From: Winogradskyella algicola
GTDB lineage: Bacteria > Bacteroidota > Bacteroidia > Flavobacteriales > Flavobacteriaceae
Direction: 5' to 3'
DNA: 64,000 nucleotides
Assembly: GCF_005869935.1 (NCBI RefSeq)
Contig: NZ_SZQF01000001.1
Span: forward strand, 961,698 to 1,025,697
The position numbers and the translations under genes were made by a program. Shown here in pieces: positions 15,260 to 22,640 of this stretch. The notes under the pieces were generated by a model, which saw nothing but the letters and a program-made list of their open reading frames with translations, was not told the origin of the DNA and searched no databases. Each line of letters begins with the position of its first letter. Positions within the stretch are counted from its first letter, which is position 1.

Positions 15260-15268
15260 ATAGATATA

Positions 15269-17347
15269 ATGATGAATAAAGACATATTAAAAAAAGGATT
15301 TACCAACTTAGTAACCGCCAAAACAATGGCAGAATTGTATGAGGCCAACTTCAAAGTAGTTTCAAAATACGTGCACGCCACATCACGCGGTCACGAAGCC
15401 ATTCAGACCGCTTTAGGAATGCAATTGTTACCTCAAGATTATGCGTTTCCGTATTATAGAGACGATGCAATGTTGTTAGCTTTTGGTATGACACCTTATG
15501 ATTTAATGCTTCAGGTATTGGCTAAAAAAGACGATCCATTTTCTGGTGGAAGAACCTATTATTCGCATCCAAGTTTAAAAGATGCTGATAAGCCTAAAAT
15601 TCCACATCAATCATCAGCAACAGGTATGCAAGCCATTCCTGCAACAGGTGTCGCGATGGGAATGCAATATTTGGAAAAGCAAAATTTAAGGAATCCTAAT
15701 GTCATTCAGAGCGATAGTGAAGAATCTAAATTAAAACCAATCACGGTTTGCAGTTTAGGGGACGCATCAGTTACCGAAGGCGAAATTGCAGAAGCCTTTC
15801 AAATGGCGGCGTTAAAGCAAATGCCAATTCTATATTTGGTGCAAGACAATGGTTGGGATATTTCAGCCAATGAAGCAGAAACCAGAGCTCAAAATGCTGC
15901 AGAATATGCAAAAGGTTTTCACGGATTAGAAGCCATTTCTATCGATGGTGCTAACTTTATTGAAAGCTATGAAGCTCTAGAAAAAGTTATAAAAACCATA
16001 AGAGAAGAGCGTCGACCATTTTTGGTGCATGCTAAAGTGCCGTTATTGAATCATCATACATCTGGTGTGCGTATGGAATGGTATCGTGATGACTTGGAAG
16101 AAGCAAAATCTCGTGATCCATATCCTGTTTTAAAACAGCAAATGTTAGATAGTGGTTTCACTCAAAAGGATATAGATGCTATTGAAGCGGAAATAAAAAC
16201 GTTGGTTGAAAATGATTTTCAAAAAGCTTTAAAAGCTGAAGATCCAACACCAGAAGATTTATTTACCCACGATTTTGCGCCAACGCCAATTACCGAAGAA
16301 AAAGGTGAGCGTTCGCCAGAAGGTGCAGAAAAAGTGGTGATGGTAGATTGTGCTTTATTCGCTGTAGAAGAATTAATGCGCAAGCATCCAGAATGTCTGC
16401 TTTACGGACAAGATGTTGGTGGACGACTTGGTGGTGTATTTAGAGAAGCAGCGACGTTGGCGCAAAAATTTGGTGACGACAGAGTTTTTAATACACCAAT
16501 TCAGGAAGCATTTATCGTAGGTTCTACGGTTGGTATGAGTGCAGTAGGCTTAAAACCTATTGTTGAGGTTCAGTTTGCTGATTATATTTGGCCAGGACTC
16601 AATCAGTTGTTTACAGAAGTGAGTCGAAGTTGTTATTTGAGTAACGGTAAATGGCCTGTGAGTATGATTTTGCGTGTGCCAATTGGTGCTTATGGTAGTG
16701 GTGGACCCTACCATTCGTCTTCTGTGGAAAGCATCGTAACTAACATAAGAGGTATTAAAATTGCTTACCCAAGTAATGGTGCCGATTTAAAAGGTTTGAT
16801 GAAGTCTGCTTATTACGATCCGAACCCAGTGGTAATTTTAGAGCATAAGGGCTTGTATTGGTCCAAAGTTCCTGGAACAAAAACAGCAACTTCTGTAGAG
16901 CCTGCTGAGGATTATATTTTACCTTTTGGAAAAGCATGGTTGCCACAGGAAATCTGGAAGCAAGACGATGTAGAAACGTGTACCATTGTAACTTATGGAA
17001 TGGGTGTGCACTGGGCATACAATGCTTCCGGCGAATTAGATATGCGTGATCAAATTGAAATTGTAGATCTTAGAACGCTTTACCCTTTGGATAAAGATAC
17101 TGTAATGAAGTCGGTTAAGAAAACAGGCAAATGTTTGGTGGTAACAGAAGAGCCGAGTGATAATAGTTTTGCGAGAGCATTAGCTGGAAAAATTCAGGAA
17201 GAATGTTTTAAGTATTTAGATGCGCCAGTGATGACGATTGGTAGCGAGAATATGCCTGCCATTCCACTGAATTCAACATTAGAACAAGCAATGATTCCTT
17301 CAACTGAAAAGGTGAAGACTAAGGTTAAAATATTATTAGATTATTAA
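15269..17347 (+). CDS. Fused alpha/beta E1 of branched-chain 2-oxoacid dehydrogenase
   Basis: 692 residues joining what are two subunits elsewhere. Residues 1-335 are E1 alpha (TPP-binding, with CSLGDASVTEGEIAEAF and the HHTSGVRMEWYRDD region). Residues about 350-692 are E1 beta (YGQDVGGRLGGVFREA, FNTPIQEAFIVGSTVGMSA, VEVQFADYIWPG, RVPIGAYGSGGPYHSSSVE). It decarboxylates 2-oxoacids on TPP and acylates E2 lipoyl groups. Single-chain E1 is common in Bacteroidota. Residues 145-153 (VIQSDSEES) are exactly a 27-base GTCATT...ATCT repeat in frame, just before the TPP-binding motif. Ends at a bidirectional terminator. An E3 gene is not nearby. Confidence 0.9.
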   Translation: MMNKDILKKGFTNLVTAKTMAELYEANFKVVSKYVHATSRGHEAIQTALGMQLLPQDYAFPYYRDDAMLLAFGMTPYDLMLQVLAKKDDPFSGGRTYYSHPSLKDADKPKIPHQSSATGMQAIPATGVAMGMQYLEKQNLRNPNVIQSDSEESKLKPITVCSLGDASVTEGEIAEAFQMAALKQMPILYLVQDNGWDISANEAETRAQNAAEYAKGFHGLEAISIDGANFIESYEALEKVIKTIREERRPFLVHAKVPLLNHHTSGVRMEWYRDDLEEAKSRDPYPVLKQQMLDSGFTQKDIDAIEAEIKTLVENDFQKALKAEDPTPEDLFTHDFAPTPITEEKGERSPEGAEKVVMVDCALFAVEELMRKHPECLLYGQDVGGRLGGVFREAATLAQKFGDDRVFNTPIQEAFIVGSTVGMSAVGLKPIVEVQFADYIWPGLNQLFTEVSRSCYLSNGKWPVSMILRVPIGAYGSGGPYHSSSVESIVTNIRGIKIAYPSNGADLKGLMKSAYYDPNPVVILEHKGLYWSKVPGTKTATSVEPAEDYILPFGKAWLPQEIWKQDDVETCTIVTYGMGVHWAYNASGELDMRDQIEIVDLRTLYPLDKDTVMKSVKKTGKCLVVTEEPSDNSFARALAGKIQEECFKYLDAPVMTIGSENMPAIPLNSTLEQAMIPSTEKVKTKVKILLDY
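15701..15727 (+). repeat. GTCATT...ATCT unit translated inside E1 (copy D2)
   Basis: GTCATTCAGAGCGATAGTGA then AGAATCT, 27 bases equal to 9 whole codons (VIQSDSEES). It is nearly the same as unit 1 of the intergenic pair at 1674. Confidence 0.85.
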
Positions 17348-17352
17348 AATAA

Positions 17353-17382
17353 AAAAAGCCTATCATTTTTGATAGGCTTTTT
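17353..17382. terminator. Bidirectional terminator between E1 and the cold-shock gene
   Basis: AAAAGCCTATCA-TTTT-TGATAGGCTTTT: a 12-bp perfect stem with A and T tracts on both sides, between convergent genes. Confidence 0.9.
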
Positions 17383-17404
17383 CATAAAAAGATTTTAAGT
17401 ATAA

Positions 17405-17596
17405 TTATATAACTTTTACATTAATTGCATTTAATCCCTTTTTTCCTTCTGTTAAATCGAATTCTACATTGTCACCTTCTCTAACCTCATCAACTAAACC
17501 AGAAATGTGTACAAAATGCTCTTTGCTGTTTCCTTCTTCTGTTATGAATCCAAAACCTTTAGAGTCATTAAAAAATTTTACTGTACCAGTATTCAT
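17405..17596 (-). CDS. CspA-family cold-shock protein
   Basis: 63 residues covering one cold-shock domain: MNTGTVKFFNDSKGFGFITE holds RNP1 (KGFGFI) and HFVHIS is RNP2. It binds single-stranded RNA and DNA as a chaperone of RNA folding in the cytoplasm. It is monocistronic, ending at the shared terminator. The leader is short (about 20 bases by the promoter called here), unlike the long thermosensing leader of E. coli cspA. Confidence 0.93.
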   Translation of the reverse strand: MNTGTVKFFNDSKGFGFITEEGNSKEHFVHISGLVDEVREGDNVEFDLTEGKKGLNAINVKVI

Positions 17597-17620
17597 ATTA
17601 AAATATATTAAATTAAGTGA

Positions 17621-17655
17621 CGAAGGTAGTCTAAATAATTGATAATCAATTATTT
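17621..17655 (-). promoter_or_regulatory. Promoter and palindromic operator-like site of the cold-shock gene
   Basis: On the - strand TTG (17649-17647), an 18-base gap and TACCTTCG (17628-17621) fit the Bacteroidota TTG/TAnnTTTG pattern apart from one base. A perfect 23-base palindrome at 17633-17655, arms AAATAATTGAT and ATCAATTATTT around one A, covers the upstream element. A regulator binding there could block or assist polymerase; that is inference. Confidence 0.5.
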
Positions 17656-17717
17656 TTATTAATTTAATTTTGTTTTTAATTTTAATGGTCTAAGGCTTAG
17701 GTCTTAGCGCTTATCTT

Positions 17718-19394
17718 TTATAAATCGTATTCCGAAAGTGGTTTTGTAAATTCTTCAGGATTAGCTGCTAAATAATAGCGAGGATCATTGATGTCTTCTA
17801 CAATAACCTCTTTAAACTTAGGGCTTGCTTTATACATTAAAGCTTTACAGTCTTCGCTAAGGTGTTTTAGTTTTAAACTCTTACCTGCAGCTTCATATTT
17901 GTTTACCAAATTAAAAATAGCTTCCATGGCAGAATGATCACTAACACGCGACTCTACAAAATCGATTTCAACATTTTCAGGATCATTTTTTACGTCGAAC
18001 TTCGAATTAAAACTTTGAATAGATCCAAAGAATAATGGTCCCCAAATTTCGTAAGTTTTAGTCCCATCTGGTTGAAGACGTTTTCGTGCTCTAATCATTG
18101 TGGCGTTTTTCCAAGCAAATACCAATGCCGAAATGATAACACCAGCAATTACGGCAACGGCCAAATCTTTCCAAACTGTAATAGCAGAAACAGCAATAAG
18201 TACAATAGCATCAGAAATAGGAATCTTACGAATGATTCTAAAGCTAGACCAGGCGAATGTTCCGATAACTACCATAAACATTACACCGACTAATGCAGCA
18301 ATAGGAATTTGCTCAATTAATGGTGCGGCAAATAGAATAAATCCTAACAAAGCGACAGCCGCAAAAGCGCCAGATAATCGACCACGACCGCCAGAATCTA
18401 CGTTGATGATCGATTGACCAATCATAGCACAGCCACCCATTCCACCAAATAAACCATTTAGCATATTGGCACTTCCCTGAGCAATACATTCGCGATTACC
18501 ATTTCCTCTGGTTTCTGTGATTTCATCTACAAGGTTTAAGGTCATTAATGATTCAATTAAACCTACTGCAGCTAGAATGAATGCTGTCGAAATAATGATA
18601 TCCCAATGTCCTGCAAGTGTTCCGAATAATCCAAAAATCTGTTCTTGAAATGTTGGTAACCCACCTTTTAAACCTTTACCACCACCTTCTGCAATAAAAG
18701 AACCAACGGTACTCATTTCAATTCCACCAAAAATTGTAATACAAGCTACAACGACTATAGCTACTAAAGCAGCAGGAATTTTTTTGGTAAGTTTAGGTAG
18801 TCCATACATAATTCCCATAGTCAAACCAATGAAGCCCATCATTTTCCAAAAAGCTGCATTTGAAAATAATGCTGAGAACCATTCAGAAGTATTACCAAAA
18901 AATGAAATATCCTGTGGAACAGCATTAGGAAATAATTTTAATTGTGATAAGAAGATAACGATGGCTAAACCGTTTACAAAGCCCATCATTACAGGATGAG
19001 GAATAAGTCTTACAAATTTTCCAAGCTTAAAAATACCTGCTAAAATTTGAATACCACCAACAAATAATAAGGTAATAAATAGCCATTGAAGCCCAAGATT
19101 TTCAATTGGTGTATCTAAATTAATACCAACTTCATTTCCTTTTTGAATAAGATGCACCATAACCACTGCCATTGCACCTGTAGCACCAGAAATCATTCCT
19201 GGTCGTCCACCAAATAAAGCAGTAACGATACCCATCATAAAAGCACCATATAATCCAACTAATGGATCTACACCAGCAACAAAAGCAAATGCTACAGCTT
19301 CAGGGACTAATGCCAATGCAACTGTAAGACCAGATAAAATATCGTCTTTAGGGTTTTGTGTAAAATTCTTTCTTGTCGTTTGACCTAAAATCAT
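17718..19394 (-). CDS. SulP-family anion transporter with STAS domain
   Basis: 558 residues. The N-terminal about 430 residues hold 10-12 membrane helices with the SulP signature region DILSGLTVALALVPEAVAFA and the GLYGAFMMGIVTALFGGRPGMISGATGA loop. The C-terminal about 120 residues are a cytoplasmic STAS domain (EVDFVESRVSDHSAMEAIFNL-like). SulP proteins carry sulfate, bicarbonate or other anions; the substrate cannot be told from sequence. It has its own promoter-like site at 19417 and is separated by a terminator from the operon upstream. Confidence 0.9.
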   Translation of the reverse strand: MILGQTTRKNFTQNPKDDILSGLTVALALVPEAVAFAFVAGVDPLVGLYGAFMMGIVTALFGGRPGMISGATGAMAVVMVHLIQKGNEVGINLDTPIENLGLQWLFITLLFVGGIQILAGIFKLGKFVRLIPHPVMMGFVNGLAIVIFLSQLKLFPNAVPQDISFFGNTSEWFSALFSNAAFWKMMGFIGLTMGIMYGLPKLTKKIPAALVAIVVVACITIFGGIEMSTVGSFIAEGGGKGLKGGLPTFQEQIFGLFGTLAGHWDIIISTAFILAAVGLIESLMTLNLVDEITETRGNGNRECIAQGSANMLNGLFGGMGGCAMIGQSIINVDSGGRGRLSGAFAAVALLGFILFAAPLIEQIPIAALVGVMFMVVIGTFAWSSFRIIRKIPISDAIVLIAVSAITVWKDLAVAVIAGVIISALVFAWKNATMIRARKRLQPDGTKTYEIWGPLFFGSIQSFNSKFDVKNDPENVEIDFVESRVSDHSAMEAIFNLVNKYEAAGKSLKLKHLSEDCKALMYKASPKFKEVIVEDINDPRYYLAANPEEFTKPLSEYDL

Positions 19395-19416
19395 AACAAT
19401 TTCATTTTGAAGTCGG

Positions 19417-19424
19417 CAAAGATA
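19417..19424 (-). promoter_or_regulatory. TATCTTTG -7 element of the SulP gene
   Basis: TATCTTTG on the - strand, 22 bases upstream of the ATG, matches the Bacteroidota -7 consensus TAnnTTTG. A good -33 TTG was not seen. Confidence 0.5.
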
Positions 19425-19463
19425 GAATATTTAAAATAATAGCTACTTCTAAAATATTTAAAC

Positions 19464-19497
19464 AAAAAAGCACTGCGTAATCAGTGCTTTAATTTTT
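19464..19497. terminator. Terminator after the DUF4136 gene
   Basis: AAAGCACTG-CGTAAT-CAGTGCTTT, a 9-bp stem with A-rich left and T-rich right flanks; it ends the - strand DUF5522-hutU-DUF4136 operon. Confidence 0.82.
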
Positions 19498-19512
19498 TTA
19501 TGTTTTAAGATC

Positions 19513-20079
19513 CTATTTTGATGGAGGAAATTGCTCTAAAGTTTTGGCTACAAACTCTCTGATACGTGCTTCTTTCTTCTCCACGTTTCTTGTTACTAGG
19601 TATCCAGTTCCGGAGCCTTGCCAGAATAATTCTTTTTTGTCAGTATCTATAAAGTCAATAAAGAGCATGCCTTCAGTCTGTGTTGAGACACTACTTCCGC
19701 CCCAGCCAGGTCCCCAACCAAATCCAGGTCCCCAGCCCCAGCCACCGAAGCCTCCCCAGCCCCAGCCACCAAAGCCCCAGGCATTATTGTAGACGTCTAC
19801 GCGTTGGGTAGATTTTGTGAAAATACTAACAAGCATATCAGGGTTTTCAGACTTTGTCATTCCTTTTGCTAAAAGTTCAGCTTCAATAGCTCTAAGGATT
19901 CTTCTTTTATCGATATCACTTATTTCTGCTTTGTCAATTCCAGGCTTGAAAAACGCAAAGGTTTTGTATTGGTCAAAATTGGCTTCTCTGTCGTAATCTG
20001 CAGCTACTCTCACAGAGCTACATGACGATAGAAGAATAACCATAACTAAAACTGGTGTAAATTTGAGTAGTCTCTTCAT
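19513..20079 (-). CDS. DUF4136 lipoprotein with Gly-Trp-rich segment
   Basis: 188 residues. Signal peptide with lipobox LLSSCSS, so a lipoprotein. The body begins VAADYDREANFDQYKTFAFF, the DUF4136 hallmark. In the middle (about residues 100-130) is a low-complexity run of G, W and F in alternation (AWGFGGWGWGGFGGWGWGPG and on), followed by the family C-terminal half with LFWQGSGTGYLVTRN. Function unknown. It starts 11 bases after hutU, so is probably cotranscribed, though no metabolic link is known. Confidence 0.88.
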   Translation of the reverse strand: MKRLLKFTPVLVMVILLSSCSSVRVAADYDREANFDQYKTFAFFKPGIDKAEISDIDKRRILRAIEAELLAKGMTKSENPDMLVSIFTKSTQRVDVYNNAWGFGGWGWGGFGGWGWGPGFGWGPGWGGSSVSTQTEGMLFIDFIDTDKKELFWQGSGTGYLVTRNVEKKEARIREFVAKTLEQFPPSK

Positions 20080-20090
20080 ATCACTTTTTT

Positions 20091-22100
20091 TTAAATATTT
20101 TTTAAAAGATCATCATCAACAGTGTTTGGCAATGTAACTTTTAAATTTGGTTCGGTTTCCATAGCGCGTTTTATAGCGAAAATGGCCCCCTCGTTTCTTG
20201 CCCAACTTCTTCTGGAAATACCATTATTTACATCCCAAAATAGCATTTGTTTGAGACGCGTTGATGCTTCTTTAGTACCATCAAGAACCATGCCGAATCC
20301 ACCATTAATTACTTCGCCCCAGCCAACACCACCACCATTGTGGATGCTTACCCAAGTGGCTCCTCTAAAACTATCTCCTATAACATTGTGAATGGCCATA
20401 TCTGAAGTGAAACGAGAACCATCATAAATATTACTGGTTTCTCGATAAGGTGAATCTGTCCCAGAGACATCATGGTGATCTCGACCTAAAATAACGTAGC
20501 CTATTTCGCCTTTATCGATAGCATCGTTGAAGGCTTGGGCAATTTTCATTCGACCTTCGGCATCTGCATAGAGGATTCTGGCTTGTGACCCTACGACTAA
20601 TTTGTTTTCTTGAGCACCTTTAATCCACTGAATGTTATCAGCCATTTGTTGTTGGATTTCTTCAGGTGAATTTTTCATGATTTCCTCTAAAACTTCGCAA
20701 GCAATAGCATCGGTTTTTGCAAGGTCTTCTGGTTTACCCGAAGCACAAACCCAACGGAATGGACCGAATCCATAATCAAAACACATTGGTCCCATGATGT
20801 CCTGCACGTAACTAGGGTACTTAAATTCACGACCAATAGTAGTGTTTTCAGACATAACATCAGCACCAGCACGTGAGGCTTCTAGCAAGAAAGCATTTCC
20901 GTAATCAAAGAAATATGTGCCTTTTTCTGTATGTTTATTAATAGCAGTTGCATGACGACGTAAACTTTCCTGAACTTTAGTCTTGAATAAATCTGGATTA
21001 TTTGCCATCATGTCGTTAGCATCTTCAAAAGATAATCCAACAGGATAATAACCACCAGCCCATGGGTTGTGAAGAGAGGTTTGGTCGCTTCCTAAATCAA
21101 TATGAATATTTGATTCGTCAAACTTTTCCCATACTTCAACAATATTTCCTAAGTATGCTATTGATATTGTTTCTTTATTAGCCTGTGCTTTTTGTACTCG
21201 TGCTACTAATTCATCTAAATCGGTGATTTTTTCATCAATCCAACCTTGGTCTAATCGTATTTGAGTGATTTTGGGGTTTACTTCTGCACAAACCGTAATA
21301 CAACCAGCAATATTACCTGCTTTTGGTTGTGCACCAGACATGCCGCCTAAACCAGAGGTAACGAAGATATGCCCTTTTGGTGATTTATTTATTTTTCTAA
21401 ATCCGTTTAAAACGGTAATTGTAGTGCCATGAACAATGCCTTGTGGGCCAATGTACATGTAACTTCCTGCTGTCATTTGCCCATATTGTGTAACTCCTAA
21501 TGCATTGAATTTTTCCCAGTCATCTGGTTTAGAATAGTTAGGAATCATCATACCGTTAGTGACAACAACTCTTGGCGCTTCTTTATGTGAGGGAAATAAA
21601 CCCATAGGATGACCAGAATACATCACAAGTGTTTGCTCGTCATTCATTTCAGCCAAATATTTCATTGTAAGCCTGTACTGTGCCCAATTAGAAAACACAG
21701 CTCCATTGCCACCATAAGTAATTAATTCGTGTGGATGTTGTGCTACAGCATAATCCAAGTTATTCTGAATCATTAACATAATCGCGGCAGCTTGCTTTGA
21801 TTTTGCAGGATACTCGTCAATTGGCCTTGCATACATTTTATAATCAGGACGCAGACGGTACATGTAGATACGACCGTATTTGTCTAATTCTTCCTTGAAT
21901 TCAGGTAGTAAAGTGCTGTGGTGTTTCTTGTCGAAATAACGTAGTGCATTTTTTAGAGCTAATTTTTCTTCCTCAGGCGACAAAATTGCTTTTCTTTTGG
22001 GAGCATGATTTATTTTTGGGTCATACGTTTTTGGTTGTGGTAAGATATGTGGTATGCCTTCTAAAATCTGATCTTTAAATGATATTTCTGTTACTTGCAT
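20091..22100 (-). CDS. hutU: Urocanate hydratase (urocanase)
   Basis: 669 residues, longer than the about 555-residue E. coli-neighbour family form. Signatures include LITYGGNGAVFSNWAQYRLT, LVMYSGHPMGLFPS, YGQMTAGSYMYIGPQGIVHG and VTSGLGGMSGAQPKAG (NAD+ binding), and near the C-terminus VGSQARILYAD and HNGGGVGWGEVINGGFG. It hydrates urocanate to 4-imidazolone-5-propionate in histidine breakdown. No other hut gene is in the window. Its ATG overlaps the stop of the upstream DUF5522 gene (TAATG). Confidence 0.93.
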   Translation of the reverse strand: MQVTEISFKDQILEGIPHILPQPKTYDPKINHAPKRKAILSPEEEKLALKNALRYFDKKHHSTLLPEFKEELDKYGRIYMYRLRPDYKMYARPIDEYPAKSKQAAAIMLMIQNNLDYAVAQHPHELITYGGNGAVFSNWAQYRLTMKYLAEMNDEQTLVMYSGHPMGLFPSHKEAPRVVVTNGMMIPNYSKPDDWEKFNALGVTQYGQMTAGSYMYIGPQGIVHGTTITVLNGFRKINKSPKGHIFVTSGLGGMSGAQPKAGNIAGCITVCAEVNPKITQIRLDQGWIDEKITDLDELVARVQKAQANKETISIAYLGNIVEVWEKFDESNIHIDLGSDQTSLHNPWAGGYYPVGLSFEDANDMMANNPDLFKTKVQESLRRHATAINKHTEKGTYFFDYGNAFLLEASRAGADVMSENTTIGREFKYPSYVQDIMGPMCFDYGFGPFRWVCASGKPEDLAKTDAIACEVLEEIMKNSPEEIQQQMADNIQWIKGAQENKLVVGSQARILYADAEGRMKIAQAFNDAIDKGEIGYVILGRDHHDVSGTDSPYRETSNIYDGSRFTSDMAIHNVIGDSFRGATWVSIHNGGGVGWGEVINGGFGMVLDGTKEASTRLKQMLFWDVNNGISRRSWARNEGAIFAIKRAMETEPNLKVTLPNTVDDDLLKNI

Positions 22101-22261
22101 TATTTCTTTTTTAATTTCTCTTTGTTAAAACCATAAGGGCAATGTCTGCAGCCACTTTCGCAACAATAGCCTCGTTTTAGATGGTATTGCTCTGTAAAAC
22201 AGCGATAGCCTTCTGGTGTTAGGTAGTAATCTCCTTCTTCTATTGGGACATATTTTTTCAT
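22100..22261 (-). CDS. DUF5522-like small Cys-rich protein
   Basis: 53 residues, begins MKKYVPIEEGDYYLTPEGYR and holds the tight motif GYCCESGCRHCPYGF, in which four cysteines and a histidine could bind a metal or iron-sulphur cluster. This is the pattern I know as DUF5522 (function unknown). The stop TAA shares its last base with the hutU ATG, which points to translational coupling. A TATCTTTG promoter element lies 7 bases before the ATG, so the message may be almost leaderless. Confidence 0.85.
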   Translation of the reverse strand: MKKYVPIEEGDYYLTPEGYRCFTEQYHLKRGYCCESGCRHCPYGFNKEKLKKK

Positions 22262-22267
22262 GTCTTA

Positions 22268-22275
22268 CAAAGATA
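22268..22275 (-). promoter_or_regulatory. TATCTTTG -7 element of the DUF5522-hutU operon
   Basis: TATCTTTG on the - strand ends 6 bases before the DUF5522 ATG. With the usual 5-8 base distance the transcript would begin at or near the start codon. Confidence 0.5.
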
Positions 22276-22310
22276 ATGTAATTTGGATTGATTTTTGAAT
22301 AGACACTGTT

Positions 22311-22640
22311 GTGATATTGATTTCAAAATACTTGATACCTAGAGGTTATATTGGTATGACTGTTTTTCCTTTCATGTTTTTAAAAAGTAAAGCATTGAAA
22401 GGAAATGATATGTTGATTAATCATGAAAAAATTCACTTAAAGCAACAGTTAGAATTGTTGATTATTCTTTTTTTTGTACTCTACACTCTAGAGTTTTTAT
22501 TTCGATTATTACAATATAAGAACTGGCATTTGGCATACCGAAATATTTCTTTTGAACGTGAGGCTTATTTAAATGAAAAAGACCTCAGTTACCTAAAAAA
22601 GAGGTCTTTTTGGAGTTTTGTAAAGTACTTTAAAAAATAA
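22311..22640 (+). CDS. Small membrane protein with HEKIH motif (putative zincin-like)
   Basis: 109 residues from GTG 22311; the next in-frame ATG would lose the first 15 residues. Residues 35-45 read LINHEKIHLKQ, an HExxH motif, and FEREAY (80-85) supplies a candidate third ligand Glu. A hydrophobic helix spans about 46-66. It looks like a minimal membrane metallopeptidase, widespread as an unnamed protein in this group as far as I recall; activity is inferred. Its 3' end overlaps the convergent gene at 22630 by 11 bases, and a terminator hairpin lies inside its coding sequence. Confidence 0.65.
   Translation: MILISKYLIPRGYIGMTVFPFMFLKSKALKGNDMLINHEKIHLKQQLELLIILFFVLYTLEFLFRLLQYKNWHLAYRNISFEREAYLNEKDLSYLKKRSFWSFVKYFKK
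22576..22611. terminator. Terminator for the - strand T9SS gene, inside the convergent gene
   Basis: AAAAAGACCTC ... GAGGTCTTTTT, an 11-bp perfect stem with a 14-base loop. On the - strand it lies 19 bases after the stop of the 22630-26217 gene. It is translated on the + strand near the end of the HEKIH gene. Confidence 0.75.
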
